The notes: generated by a model from the letters alone, not told the origin. DNA of 62,587 nt from Veillonella sp. (GCF_015058545.1 NZ_SVCB01000147.1:1-62587); one strand, 5' to 3'. Shown: positions 51,892 to 60,503, counted from the stretch's first letter. Program-made: numbers and translations.

Positions 51892-52412
51892 TGAAAGTAC
51901 GCTGTTTAATCTTAGATGTGGACGGCGTCATGACCGAAGGCGGTATCATTTATACCGCCACCGGTGATGAAATAAAAGTGTTCAATGCACAGGATGGACT
52001 GGGCCTCGCCTTAGCCCGTCGCGGCGGCTTGAAGCTGGCCGTTATTACGGGGCGTTACTCCAAGATGGTAGAGCGTCGCACGGAAGAATTAAAGTTTGAT
52101 TTTGTTCGCATGGCCTGTCATAATAAGACGGCTGCCATTAAAGAACTGGCCGAGGAATTAGGTATTTCTACGGCTGAAATGGCCTATATGGGCGATGATT
52201 TAAATGATTTGGGAGCCCTTACCACGGTGGGGTATCCTATGGCACCGGCTAACGGTGTAGCGGAAGTAAAAGCGATTGCTAAGTTCACGGCTTCTAAAGC
52301 GGGCGGCCATGGGGCCATTCGTGAAGCCATTGAACATATTTTTAAAGAAGCCGGACGTTGGGACGAATTGGTTGAAGATTATAAGAATGAAATATATAGT
52401 CAAGGTCAATAG
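51891..52412 (+). CDS. kdsC: Kdo-8-phosphate phosphatase KdsC
   Basis: KdsC removes the phosphate from Kdo-8-phosphate to give Kdo. It is a small HAD-type protein of 173 residues, with the nucleophile motif LDVDGVMTEG (Asp9 and Asp11), VITGRYS and the MGDDLNDL loop. ATG 51891 overlaps the kdsD stop by one base; an upstream in-frame ATG at 51840 lies within kdsD and is not needed. There is no cap domain, as usual for KdsC. Confidence 0.95.
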   Translation: MKVRCLILDVDGVMTEGGIIYTATGDEIKVFNAQDGLGLALARRGGLKLAVITGRYSKMVERRTEELKFDFVRMACHNKTAAIKELAEELGISTAEMAYMGDDLNDLGALTTVGYPMAPANGVAEVKAIAKFTASKAGGHGAIREAIEHIFKEAGRWDELVEDYKNEIYSQGQ

Positions 52413-52432
52413 CGAAAGGAGGTACGTACGGT

Positions 52433-53368
52433 ATGTCAAATGAATGGCAATATAAACTGTTAAAAGGCTTAAGCGCATTGACTTGTAAGTTGTCGTATCG
52501 CACGATACTTCGTATAGGGGCAGGCTTAGGGCCTTTATATTCGCTATTTGCTAAAAAACAAATTAAACGTGGCGTTTATAATGTCATGAAGGGCATGAAT
52601 GTTTCAGAAAAAGAAGCGGAACAAATTCTCTGTGAATTATTTAAGAATTTGGGTCGCTCCGCTTTGGAAATTTTATACATGCCAAACTTAACGAAGGAAT
52701 TTATTGCCGAGCATATTGAAATGCACGGTATGGAATATTTGGATAAAGCATTGGCCGAGAAGCGAGGCGTTGTAATTTTGACGGCTCATGTAGGCAACTG
52801 GGAATGGATGGGCGCAGCTTTGGCTGCCAGCGGTTATCCGTCCACAACGATTGTTAAAAAACAGCCGAATGCACAAGTTACACGATTGCTTAATGAATAT
52901 CGTGAAATGGTAGGGCTTGAAGTGTTTGCTCGAGGCGGCTCCGAAATGATTCGCGCCGTAAAAGCGATGAAACAAAAGAAACTGTTAGGTTTCTTGGCGG
53001 ATCAGGATGGTTACATTCAGGGATTACCGGTTGAATTTTTGGGACAGGAATCATCGGCTGTAACCGGTCCGGCCACCTTTGCTCAGAAATTTAAAGCCCC
53101 CGTGGTACCTGTATTTACGCATCGCAAGCCGGATGGCGTAGGCCATGTAGTGGAAATACTGCCACCGCTTTACTATGAAGATACGGGGAATGAAGAAGAA
53201 GATATTTACCGCTTGACGGAAGCCACCGTACGCGTTACGGAAGACTTTATCAGACAGCATCCTACCGAATGGTTATGGTTCCAACATCGTTGGAATACCA
53301 AACTGAATGAAATAGTGGATATTGAGGCAAAACTGAAGGTGAGGGACGCAGTTCATGCTAAAAAATAA
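52433..53368 (+). CDS. LpxL/HtrB-type lysophospholipid acyltransferase (second)
   Basis: A second late acyltransferase of 311 residues. HX4E is HVGNWE (in TAHVGNWEWMGAAL, about residue 122), and the DQDG and FQHRWN blocks follow. AAAGGAGG (52415-52422) precedes ATG 52433. Together with the gene at 39543 it suggests a hexa-acylated or otherwise doubly secondary-acylated lipid A. Its stop overlaps lptC by 14 bases, tying late acylation to export. Confidence 0.9.
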   Translation: MSNEWQYKLLKGLSALTCKLSYRTILRIGAGLGPLYSLFAKKQIKRGVYNVMKGMNVSEKEAEQILCELFKNLGRSALEILYMPNLTKEFIAEHIEMHGMEYLDKALAEKRGVVILTAHVGNWEWMGAALAASGYPSTTIVKKQPNAQVTRLLNEYREMVGLEVFARGGSEMIRAVKAMKQKKLLGFLADQDGYIQGLPVEFLGQESSAVTGPATFAQKFKAPVVPVFTHRKPDGVGHVVEILPPLYYEDTGNEEEDIYRLTEATVRVTEDFIRQHPTEWLWFQHRWNTKLNEIVDIEAKLKVRDAVHAKK

Positions 53369-53894
53369 GAAGACGATTTTAGTCATAGCCATCGTACTTG
53401 CTCTGGTAGGGGCGTTTATCTGGATATTACTAAGCGGTGAAGCGGAAACGAAAACGGATCCGACACAACCGAAGGGGAATTTAGTGACGTTTGAAGGATC
53501 GACCATCACAGAAGAACAAGACGGTAAGACGGCTTGGTCTGTTTCGGCGGAACAAATTAAAGTAAATCCGAACACTAAGGAAATTTACCTGACGAATATG
53601 AAAGGAACATTTTATGATGGTGATAAAACACTCGTTGTAACGGCACCGCGCGGTTACATGACGGGGGACCATAATAAAATGCAATTGGCCGGTGGTGTTA
53701 AAGGCACAAACGGCGTTGATACGGAGTTGGTAACGGATTCAATCGCTTTTGATAATAAAACGAAGAAATTGACTTCTGAAACACCGTTTACATTCTCTAA
53801 CAGCGATGCTGTCGTGACCGGTGATCAATTGGAAGCCGATGTGGTATTGAATAAAGTCATGGCTAAAGGTCATGCTAAATTAGTTAAGAAGTGA
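53355..53894 (+). CDS. lptC: LPS export protein LptC
   Basis: LptC is the bitopic inner-membrane protein that passes LPS from LptB2FG to LptA. A membrane helix (about 7-27, TILVIAIVLALVGAFIWILL) is followed by the beta-jellyroll domain (about 45-175) with repeated strands such as KEIYLTNMKGTF. 179 residues is about the usual length. ATG 53355 lies within the previous gene. The identification rests on architecture and context as well as sequence. Confidence 0.87.
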   Translation: MLKNKKTILVIAIVLALVGAFIWILLSGEAETKTDPTQPKGNLVTFEGSTITEEQDGKTAWSVSAEQIKVNPNTKEIYLTNMKGTFYDGDKTLVVTAPRGYMTGDHNKMQLAGGVKGTNGVDTELVTDSIAFDNKTKKLTSETPFTFSNSDAVVTGDQLEADVVLNKVMAKGHAKLVKK

Positions 53895-53910
53895 TGGGAG
53901 GATTTGACAG

Positions 53911-54624
53911 ATGAAATTGTCAAAAATAATGGCGGTTACCGCGCTTGCAATAGGCCTTGCCGTGCCGGTTTGGGCGGCTCAGTCCAATCTGTCCATTACC
54001 GCCGATACCTTGGAATATGACGGTAACAGCGGTATTGCCAGAGCCAACGGCAATGTGGTAATTATCAATGAAGACAAGACGATGACCGGTAAAACCGGCT
54101 GGTATAATACAAAAACGCAGGAAGCTGATTTGTCCGGCGGTGTCAGCATGATTGGTTCGGATACATCCTTATCCGCTCAGACGCTTCACAGTACCAATAA
54201 TGAACAGCTTCAGGCGACCGGTAATGTACGTTTGCAAAAAGAAAATAAGCAAGTTTTCGGTGATATAGTAACGTATAATACTAAAACGGAATACGGTACA
54301 TCCCGCGGCAATGCCAAACTCGTTATGGATGATGCCGTTTTGACCGGTGACTATGTGCAGGGTTGGCTCAATGAAATTCGTGCCACTGCACAGGGCAATG
54401 TAACCTTGCACAGTGCTAAGCACAATTTGGATGCCAGCGCCGATAATGCGGTGTACACCCAGACGCCCGGTCAGGATGATGGGGTAGCGTATTTAACCGG
54501 TAATGCCCATGCCGTTCAAAACGGTAATGTGCTTAATGCGCCGGAATTAAAATTAGAAATGAAAGATAATTCGGTACAAACTGTAGGTGGACGTAGTACG
54601 TTGATTATCACGCCGCAGCAGTAA
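53911..54624 (+). CDS. lptA: Periplasmic LPS-binding protein LptA (OstA-like)
   Basis: LptA polymers bridge LPS from the inner membrane to LptD. A signal peptide (about 1-22, ending VWA-A) precedes the OstA domain with LSITADTLEYDGNSGIARANG and repeated GNV turns. At 237 residues it is longer than E. coli LptA (about 185), enough for an extra half-repeat. The gap to lptC is 16 bases. No lptD or lptE is in the window. Confidence 0.88.
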   Translation: MKLSKIMAVTALAIGLAVPVWAAQSNLSITADTLEYDGNSGIARANGNVVIINEDKTMTGKTGWYNTKTQEADLSGGVSMIGSDTSLSAQTLHSTNNEQLQATGNVRLQKENKQVFGDIVTYNTKTEYGTSRGNAKLVMDDAVLTGDYVQGWLNEIRATAQGNVTLHSAKHNLDASADNAVYTQTPGQDDGVAYLTGNAHAVQNGNVLNAPELKLEMKDNSVQTVGGRSTLIITPQQ

Positions 54625-54636
54625 GGAGTAACTTGA

Positions 54637-55356
54637 ATGTTTATTGAAACCCGAGATTTAGTAAAAACCTATAAAGGGCGCAATGTTGTAGATGGTGTCA
54701 GTGTTCGTGTCGAAGAAGGCGAAGTAGTGGGCTTGTTGGGCCCTAACGGGGCCGGTAAGACAACCACCTTCTACATGATTATTGGCATTGAAAAACCAAA
54801 TAGCGGTACAATTACCATCGGTGAGAAAGACATTACCAGAATGCCTATGTATAAAAGAGCCGATCAGGGCATCGGTTACTTGCCGCAGGAAGCATCTGTA
54901 TTTCGTTCACTCTCCGTGGAAGACAATATCCGCGCCATGTTGGAAACAACGACTAAATCGAAGGCGGAGATTGAGGAAACGGTAGAAGCGTTATTGCAGG
55001 AATTCCACATTGAACATGTGCGCCAACGCACGGGGATGCAATTATCCGGCGGTGAACGACGCCGTGTGGAAATTGCCCGTTGTATCGCCTTGGCACCGCG
55101 GTTTATTTTGTTGGATGAACCGTTTGCCGGGGTCGATCCTATTGCCGTAGCCGACATTCAATCCATCATTCGCCATCTGAAAGCACGTGGCATCGGCGTC
55201 TTAATTACGGACCATAATGTGCGTGAAACCTTGGGCATCGTTGACCGTGCTTATATTTTGAGCAACGGTAAAATTTTGCTGGAAGGTTCCGCTGATGAAG
55301 TGGCTAACAGTCCGATAGCTCGTAAGCATTATTTAGGCGACAGTTTTAATATGTAG
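54637..55356 (+). CDS. lptB: LPS export ABC ATPase LptB
   Basis: LptB powers LPS extraction from the inner membrane. Walker A is GPNGAGKTT (residues 34-42), the signature is LSGGERRRVEIARCIA, and Walker B is ILLDEPFAGVDP. 239 residues is typical, and the protein is very close to the family standard. It lies 12 bases after lptA and 19 bases before the lptF/G gene. Confidence 0.97.
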   Translation: MFIETRDLVKTYKGRNVVDGVSVRVEEGEVVGLLGPNGAGKTTTFYMIIGIEKPNSGTITIGEKDITRMPMYKRADQGIGYLPQEASVFRSLSVEDNIRAMLETTTKSKAEIEETVEALLQEFHIEHVRQRTGMQLSGGERRRVEIARCIALAPRFILLDEPFAGVDPIAVADIQSIIRHLKARGIGVLITDHNVRETLGIVDRAYILSNGKILLEGSADEVANSPIARKHYLGDSFNM

Positions 55357-55375
55357 GGGCTGGTGATATAAGAAC

Positions 55376-56467
55376 ATGCGAATATTAGATAAATATATTT
55401 TAAAAAGTTTTATAGGCCCCTTTCTTTTCGGTATTTTTGCCTTTACCAGTATTTTCGTAGGGACCGGTACTTTATTCCGTATCGCTCAATATATTACGGA
55501 ATACGGGGCCTCCTTATGGTCGGTAACCAGGGCCTTTATTTTAGCCTTGCCGAGCATTGTGGTACTTACATTCCCGATGGCGGTCCTTTTGGCCTCGCTC
55601 TTGGCTTTCGGCCGTTTGAGCGGCACCAGTGAGATTATCGTAATGCGCGCCGGCGGTATGAGCTTCTTGCGCTTAGCCATGCCGGTGTATATTGCGGCAT
55701 TCTTCATTTCTATCGGCGCCATTGCGTTCAATGAATATGTAGTGCCGGCCGCTAACCATGCGTACCAAAACATTATTCGTAATGAAATTAAGAAGCAGGC
55801 GGAACCGCCGGCTCAGGAACATATTGTTTTGAAAACCATGGAAGGGGACAATATCAGTACCCTCATGTACGCGAAACGTTATGACTCCACTACCAAGCTT
55901 ATTAACGGCGTTACGGCACAGCTCTTTACCAATGGTGAAGTAACCCAGATTGAACATGCCGATACGGCAACCTGGAACGGTACTTATTGGGTAATGCACA
56001 ATGGTGTCATTTATGATTTGGCGGCTGACGGCAATGGTGTAGAACGTACAATGCGTTTTAAAGACCAGATATTGCCAATCGCTAAAGATCCGGACCAGAT
56101 TTCACAGGAACAACGCGATCCTGACGAAATGACGATTAAAGAACTTCGTCAGCAAATTAAAGCGTTAAGTTCAAGCTATGTAAGTACTACTAAATGGGAA
56201 ATGGAAATGTATCAACGTTTTACCATTCCGATTGCTAGCTTCGTATTTGCCTTGGTTGGGGCGCCGTTAGGCCTTCAAAAACAGCGTTCCAGCTCGTCCA
56301 TCGGGTTTGGTCTCAGCGTTATCATTATCTTCGTGTATTACGGGGTAATGACCTTTGCCGGTGCGCTTGGTAAAGGGGGCGCGTTGCCACCGCTTGTGGC
56401 GGCCGCTATTCCTGATACGCTGGGGATTATCGCCGGTTTGTGGCTTAACTGGAAAGTGTCTAAATAA
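55376..56467 (+). CDS. LptF/LptG-family LPS export permease
   Basis: The LptF/G family (YjgP/YjgQ) forms the transmembrane part of the LPS extractor. This 363-residue protein has membrane helices at about 10-35, 55-85, and 95-120 and again near the C-terminus (about 280-355), around a periplasmic beta-jellyroll (about 150-250). Proteobacteria use two paralogues, LptF and LptG; here only one is present next to lptB, so either the second is elsewhere or the protein forms a homodimer. A terminator follows at 56540. Confidence 0.9.
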   Translation: MRILDKYILKSFIGPFLFGIFAFTSIFVGTGTLFRIAQYITEYGASLWSVTRAFILALPSIVVLTFPMAVLLASLLAFGRLSGTSEIIVMRAGGMSFLRLAMPVYIAAFFISIGAIAFNEYVVPAANHAYQNIIRNEIKKQAEPPAQEHIVLKTMEGDNISTLMYAKRYDSTTKLINGVTAQLFTNGEVTQIEHADTATWNGTYWVMHNGVIYDLAADGNGVERTMRFKDQILPIAKDPDQISQEQRDPDEMTIKELRQQIKALSSSYVSTTKWEMEMYQRFTIPIASFVFALVGAPLGLQKQRSSSSIGFGLSVIIIFVYYGVMTFAGALGKGGALPPLVAAAIPDTLGIIAGLWLNWKVSK

Positions 56468-56773
56468 AAGGCAAACGACAGGCTGCTGATTACAGTAGAT
56501 GCAGGAAGTTTTGCAATAAAATATGGGACATAAATACAATGACCTTGGTATTTGTTTTGCCAAGGTTATTTTTTTCATGAAGTTTACTTTTTCTTTTCTT
56601 GAAAATAGAGTACAATAGAAACGGAAACTATATATTTCAGTTTTCAATTAGCAGAGTTAATAAGACGATAAAAACCTCGGGACTTGGCATAAAGGTTTAT
56701 TATAAGTCTCTCCCATAAATGTTTTAATGATAAATTGGTAATTTTGATTATAAGAGGAAGGAGTGCGCTCGAC
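56468..56773. other. 306-base intergenic region before the DUF3084 gene
   Basis: It holds the terminator at 56540-56577 and a downstream AT-rich stretch with the ribosome site AAGGAG at 56758-56763. A TACAAT at 56611-56616 has no matching -35. I see no ORF with a credible ribosome site in it and no known RNA motif. Confidence 0.6.
56540..56577 (+). terminator. Terminator of the LPS export operon
   Basis: ACCTTGG (56542-56548) pairs with CCAAGGT (56560-56566), flanked by further weak pairs, followed by TATTTTTTT. It ends transcription after the lptF/G gene. Confidence 0.85.
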
Positions 56774-57970
56774 ATGTTGGTCGGTTTAAATATTATTTTA
56801 ATTATTGCTATCATGGGCGGCGCCATTGCTTTCATTGGCGATAAATTAGGTACTAAAATCGGGAAGCGTCGTATGTCCATTTTTGGCCTCAGGCCTAAAC
56901 ATACATCCATTATTATGACAATTGTTACGGGGATTTTAATTTCCGCCTTTACCCTAGGGGTGTTGGCTATTGCATCGGAAAATGTTCGGATAGCCCTCTT
57001 TGGCATGGAGCAGTTGCGGGCGGAAATGGATCAACTTAACAGTGATGTCGCAGCCAAGAATAGAGAATTGGAAGCGGGCAAAAAAGAATTAAGTGAAAAG
57101 ACTGTCGCTTTAAATACGATGCGTAAAGATGTGCAGGCAACGCAGGAAGAATTGGAAGAAGCTCGTGCCGCCCGTAATGCTATGAGTGAAGAGCTCGTTT
57201 CTGTACAAGAAGCGTACCGTCAGGCTGATGCACGCTTGGCTCAATCGGCCAAAGATATTCAAACTTTGGAAAGTACCAGAACCGAATTGGAACAACATAT
57301 TGAAGACTTACGGGTAACGACAAAACGCTTGGAAGAAGGGATTACCCATGTTCGTGAGGGCACCGTTCTTTTCCGTGTCGGTGAAGTATTAAGTGGGGCC
57401 TTGGTTCGCCCGGGCTTGTCCGAAGATGAAAGCGCTAAGGCGATTACGAGCATTTTGAATGACACAAACGGTTTGATTTTGCGCCGTCTCGGTATTGATG
57501 AAAACCGTGCCGTTATTTATGTAAGTCGCAATAATTTGGAAGAAGTAGCCAAACAGGTGGCCAGTGCTACGGAACCGATGACGATTCGGGTGACCGCAGC
57601 AGCCAATATTATTTACGGCGAAGCTGCTTTGGCTGAAATTCATGCCTATCCGTATCAGAAAGTATACGATAAGGGCGATGTGATTTGGTCCGCTGAAGTT
57701 GAAGGGGGCGACAATGCACAGTTTACCGTATTGTCCTTCTTAAAAGACGTGAATGCACAGGCGAAAGCTAAGGGCATTTTGCCGGATCCGTTGTCCGGTG
57801 ACGTAGGCTCCTTGCCGGGGGATGAATTATTTGATACCATTCGTCAATTGAGCCGCTTAAGTGGTCCTGTGCGCATCAGAGCGATTGTAGATGAAGATAC
57901 CTATACGACCGGTCCGGTTCAGATTGAACTACGCCTTGATCCGGTGCGCGCTGCTAATGCAGAGTCGTAA
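56774..57970 (+). CDS. DUF3084 membrane protein with long coiled coil
   Basis: The DUF3084 family has no established function. Two membrane helices (about 3-25 and 45-70) are followed by a long coiled coil (about 78-190) and a C-terminal globular domain (about 200-398) with LFRVGEVLSGALVRPGLSEDE, split at the second strand. The start at ATG 56774 is ten bases after AAGGAG; an in-frame ATG at 56735 would place that site inside. 398 residues is normal. It follows the LPS export genes but has its own upstream region, so a link to the envelope is only suggested by position. Confidence 0.85.
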   Translation: MLVGLNIILIIAIMGGAIAFIGDKLGTKIGKRRMSIFGLRPKHTSIIMTIVTGILISAFTLGVLAIASENVRIALFGMEQLRAEMDQLNSDVAAKNRELEAGKKELSEKTVALNTMRKDVQATQEELEEARAARNAMSEELVSVQEAYRQADARLAQSAKDIQTLESTRTELEQHIEDLRVTTKRLEEGITHVREGTVLFRVGEVLSGALVRPGLSEDESAKAITSILNDTNGLILRRLGIDENRAVIYVSRNNLEEVAKQVASATEPMTIRVTAAANIIYGEAALAEIHAYPYQKVYDKGDVIWSAEVEGGDNAQFTVLSFLKDVNAQAKAKGILPDPLSGDVGSLPGDELFDTIRQLSRLSGPVRIRAIVDEDTYTTGPVQIELRLDPVRAANAES

Positions 57971-58156
57971 GTCAAATTAACAGTAGTTAAATAACTCATC
58001 CTCATGCTAATCACTGTAGTTTACGGAGGTGAATCAGACTTTTCGGTTGCGTGGACAATTTTAGGCGTAGGACTTTAAAATGAGATTCAATGATTTTGAT
58101 TATGCTAAAAAAGCATAGGTTATATAAGATTTAGTAACTAAGCCTTGTTACTTATA

Positions 58157-58165
58157 TGGTATAAT
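58157..58165 (+). promoter_or_regulatory. Extended -10 promoter of the possible small RNA
   Basis: TGGTATAAT gives an extended -10 with TATAAT at 58160-58165. There is no good -35. Transcription would start near 58172. Confidence 0.55.
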
Positions 58166-58171
58166 AAAACA

Positions 58172-58336
58172 TATCGAAAAGATTCGTTTGAAAAGCAAAT
58201 GGAAAATTCACCTGTTGCAGCTATGTTTGTAGGGCATGTAGGCTGAGTATTGCTTATAAACTGAGGTATCGATTTGATTACTATGCCGGAACAGATAGAA
58301 TGCTGCCGTTAGCTTAGCTACCGACAGCATTTTTTG
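58172..58336 (+). ncRNA. Candidate small RNA or leader RNA
   Basis: A transcript starting after the promoter at 58157 and ending at the terminator would be about 165 bases and has no ORF. GGCA-TG-TAG near 58228 can pair with CTATGCC near 58281, enclosing about 45 bases, and a terminator hairpin closes the end. Length would fit 6S RNA, but I cannot match its conserved bubble. It could also be a leader with an attenuator for the YqgF-like gene. Confidence 0.35.
58299..58336 (+). terminator. Terminator of the possible small RNA
   Basis: AATGCTG (58299-58305) pairs with CAGCATT (58325-58331), with TAGC/GCTA inside (58310-58313 / 58317-58320), followed by TTTTG. No coding gene lies just before it, which supports a noncoding transcript. 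Confidence 0.8.
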
Positions 58337-58416
58337 TGAAAATTTTTAGGTAATAGGTAGGGATATGTTAGACGGTTTGCCGACAGAAGGCAAAGCCATA
58401 GTAAAGGAGGCCGGGG

Positions 58417-58890
58417 ATGCAAATAGACACAGATGCTTTATATAAAGCGGCTAATGTAGACGCCAACGAGCCTTTACTGTTGGCGGTGGATCCGGGCCGC
58501 GAGAAAAGCGGCGTTGCGGTCATGACGAGAGATGCGGCTAAATTAGTATATAAAACAATTTTTCCGACCGCCGAGCTTGAAACATCACTCACATCCGTTC
58601 TTACACAGTTTAAAGCGATTAATGAATTAATTTGCGGTAATGGGACGAATCATAAATTAGTATTTCACCTATTGGAAGCCTTAGGCAAAACACAAGATTT
58701 ACCGGTGACGCTCGCTGAAGAAGCACATACTACGGAAGTGGCGCGCAAACGTTATTTTGAGTTTCATCCGCCTACCGGTTTGAAACGATTGGTGCCGAAA
58801 GGCATGCTGTATCCACCGGTGCCGGTTGATGATTTTACGGCGTGGATAATCGGTGAACAATATATTTTGGGCAAGAAAGAAAGGGGATAG
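58417..58890 (+). CDS. YqgF/RuvC-like RNase H-fold nuclease
   Basis: A 157-residue protein with the RNase H-type acidic triad: Asp25 in AVDPGREKSGVAV, Glu in the block TLAEEAHTTEVARKR, and Asp in VPVDDFTAWIIGEQYIL. The order and spacing match YqgF/RuvX (16S rRNA processing) and RuvC-type nucleases, and ICGNGTNHK resembles the GNGT element of this superfamily. It is not a standard YqgF: the N-terminal DYG motif is DPG. ATG 58417 is six bases after AAAGGAGG. The actual substrate is unknown. Confidence 0.75.
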   Translation: MQIDTDALYKAANVDANEPLLLAVDPGREKSGVAVMTRDAAKLVYKTIFPTAELETSLTSVLTQFKAINELICGNGTNHKLVFHLLEALGKTQDLPVTLAEEAHTTEVARKRYFEFHPPTGLKRLVPKGMLYPPVPVDDFTAWIIGEQYILGKKERG

Positions 58891-58893
58891 ACA

Positions 58894-59766
58894 ATGGCAG
58901 CAGCTAAACGTTCACAAAAATTAACATGGAAGGATCATGCAATCCGTTACTTTTGGATGATTGTAGGGTCTTTGATTTATACCTTCGGTTTGGATGTATT
59001 TCTCGTACCGAACAGCATCATCGACGGTGGTGTAGTCGGTATTTCTTTGATGGCAACCGAACTTACGGGAATATCTTTCAGTGTTTTCGTAGTTATTCTT
59101 AATTTACCGTTCCTTTATATAGGCTATCGCCTTATCGGGCGCAGTTTTACCATTGCCACTTTATTCTCGGTAATGTGTATTTCCGTTTTTTCCGTATTCA
59201 TGCATGATGTACCACCGGTGACCATCGATCCGTTCCTGGCTTCGATTTTCGGCGGGATTATTCTTGGTCTGGGCGTTGGCATGATTATTCGTAACGGCGG
59301 TTCTTTGGATGGCAGTGAAATTGTGGCCATTATTTTTGACAAAAAGAGCAGCTTCTCCGTTGGCGAAATTGTTATGTTTTTAAACTTATTCATTTTGGGC
59401 GCAGCAGGCTTCGTATATAGCTGGAACAGTGCTATGTATTCCCTTATTGTGTACTTCATTGCGTATAAGATGATTGATATTACCATCACCGGTCTTGAAG
59501 AATCCAAGGGCGTTATGATTATTACGGATTATCCCGATGAAATCAGCGAAGTGCTTACGAAACGACTTGGTCGTGGCGTAACCGTTCTTTTTGGTGAAGG
59601 TGGCTATTCAAAACAACCGAAAAAAGTGCTATACTCAGTAGTGACGCGTTTGGAAATTACCAAGTTGAAAGACGTGGTATATGAAAACGACGAAAATGCG
59701 TTTATTACTATTTCTGACGTGCATGATGTATTTGGCGGTCAGTTCGGGAAGAAGACGATTCACTAA
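58894..59766 (+). CDS. YitT-family membrane protein
   Basis: YitT proteins (DUF161 plus DUF2179) are membrane proteins of unknown function common in Firmicutes. Five to six hydrophobic helices span about residues 15-185 and include PNSIIDGGVVGISLMA and NGGSLDGSEIVAII. The C-terminal soluble DUF2179 domain (about 200-290) has KGVMIITDYPDEISEVL. 290 residues is normal. It follows the nuclease gene by three bases, so they are probably co-transcribed. Confidence 0.9.
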   Translation: MAAAKRSQKLTWKDHAIRYFWMIVGSLIYTFGLDVFLVPNSIIDGGVVGISLMATELTGISFSVFVVILNLPFLYIGYRLIGRSFTIATLFSVMCISVFSVFMHDVPPVTIDPFLASIFGGIILGLGVGMIIRNGGSLDGSEIVAIIFDKKSSFSVGEIVMFLNLFILGAAGFVYSWNSAMYSLIVYFIAYKMIDITITGLEESKGVMIITDYPDEISEVLTKRLGRGVTVLFGEGGYSKQPKKVLYSVVTRLEITKLKDVVYENDENAFITISDVHDVFGGQFGKKTIH

Positions 59767-59802
59767 ATAGCAGCACGGTTCTTTGAAGAAAGGAGTCCGG
59801 TT

Positions 59803-59850
59803 TTGCAACAATGGTTGCGCCTTGGCACGAAACCTCAACATAGTGGTTAG
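59803..59850 (+). CDS. Possible 15-residue leader peptide upstream of lepB
   Basis: TTG 59803 is seven bases after a strong AAAGGAG (59789-59795) and opens a 15-residue frame (MQQWLRLGTKPQHSG) ending TAG at 59848-59850. The start lies beside a small hairpin GCAAC/GTTGC (59805-59818). AGCACGGT occurs both before and after it (59772 and 59875). A short upstream ORF or a chance ribosome site are both possible. Confidence 0.25.
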   Translation: MQQWLRLGTKPQHSG

Positions 59851-59906
59851 AAGTTTTAATTAATAGGGCTTGGTAGCACGGTGTTGTAATGAAACCGGAA
59901 GGTTGT

Positions 59907-60503
59907 ATGGCAGAAGAAAAGTCAATTGGAAAGCAGATTATACATGAAATCGGTGAGTGGTTATATGCGATTATTATTGCCCTCGCTATTGCGATTGTAG
60001 TTCATTTGTTCTTGGGTCAGATTACTCGCGTATCCGGTGAATCCATGGAAGATACACTGCATAACGGTGATTTTCTGGTTGTATCTAAATTAGATCATAT
60101 TCAAGGCAATATGCCGCAATACGGCGATATTGTTATTATCGACAGCCGTGTTAATCGTGATCGTACCTGGAAAGATGATGTGGCCGATGTTGTATCGAAC
60201 TACGCTTCTATTTTCAGCAAAGATGCGGAACGCCATGATGCTTGGGTAAAACGTGTTATCGGCTTACCGGGCGATACGTTGGAGTTTAAAGACGGTCATG
60301 TATGGCGCAACGGCAAGGAATTGGAAGAACCTTATACGAAAGAACCGACTATGCAATATAGTCAAACGGCACCGGTCGTTGTACCGGAAGGTCATGTCTT
60401 CGTCATGGGGGACAATCGCAATCACTCCAGCGACAGCCGCTTTATCGGCCCTGTGCCTATTAAAAATGTAATCGGTCATGTGGTATATGATTTAAGCTTT
60501 TAA
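59907..60503 (+). CDS. lepB: Signal peptidase I LepB
   Basis: LepB cleaves signal peptides of exported proteins at the outer face of the inner membrane. An N-terminal membrane helix (about 17-36) is followed by the catalytic domain with Ser46 in SGESMEDTL and the Lys115 general base in WVKRVIGLPGDTLEF, and by MGDNRNHSSDSR. GGAAGG (59897-59902) points to ATG 59907; ATG 59889 is an alternative with no good ribosome site. 198 residues is normal for a firmicute-type enzyme. Given the many exported proteins here it is expected, but it may not be the only one. Confidence 0.95.
   Translation: MAEEKSIGKQIIHEIGEWLYAIIIALAIAIVVHLFLGQITRVSGESMEDTLHNGDFLVVSKLDHIQGNMPQYGDIVIIDSRVNRDRTWKDDVADVVSNYASIFSKDAERHDAWVKRVIGLPGDTLEFKDGHVWRNGKELEEPYTKEPTMQYSQTAPVVVPEGHVFVMGDNRNHSSDSRFIGPVPIKNVIGHVVYDLSF

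Larger units (their letters stand above)
57971..58416. other. 446-base intergenic region with possible small RNA
   Basis: The first 180 bases (57971-58150) contain no convincing ORF, RNA fold or terminator; an isolated GGAGGTG near 58026 is followed only by ORFs of 10-12 codons. The second half has an extended -10 promoter (58157-58165), about 130 bases with internal pairing, and a terminator at 58299-58336. After it comes the ribosome site AAAGGAGG (58403-58410) of the next gene. Confidence 0.6.

Noticed and set aside
52433..53368. Duplicate or pseudogene of the first LpxL-type gene
   Set aside because: It is full length with its own HX4E motif and clearly diverged sequence, so it is a second functional paralogue.
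57971..58150. Short ORFs after GGAGGTG near 58026
   Set aside because: The frames are only 10-12 codons, with poor or overlapping spacing from the ribosome site, and have no other support.
58172..58336. Firm call of 6S RNA
   Set aside because: Size and promoter/terminator fit, but the conserved central bubble could not be recognised by eye, so it is listed only as a candidate.
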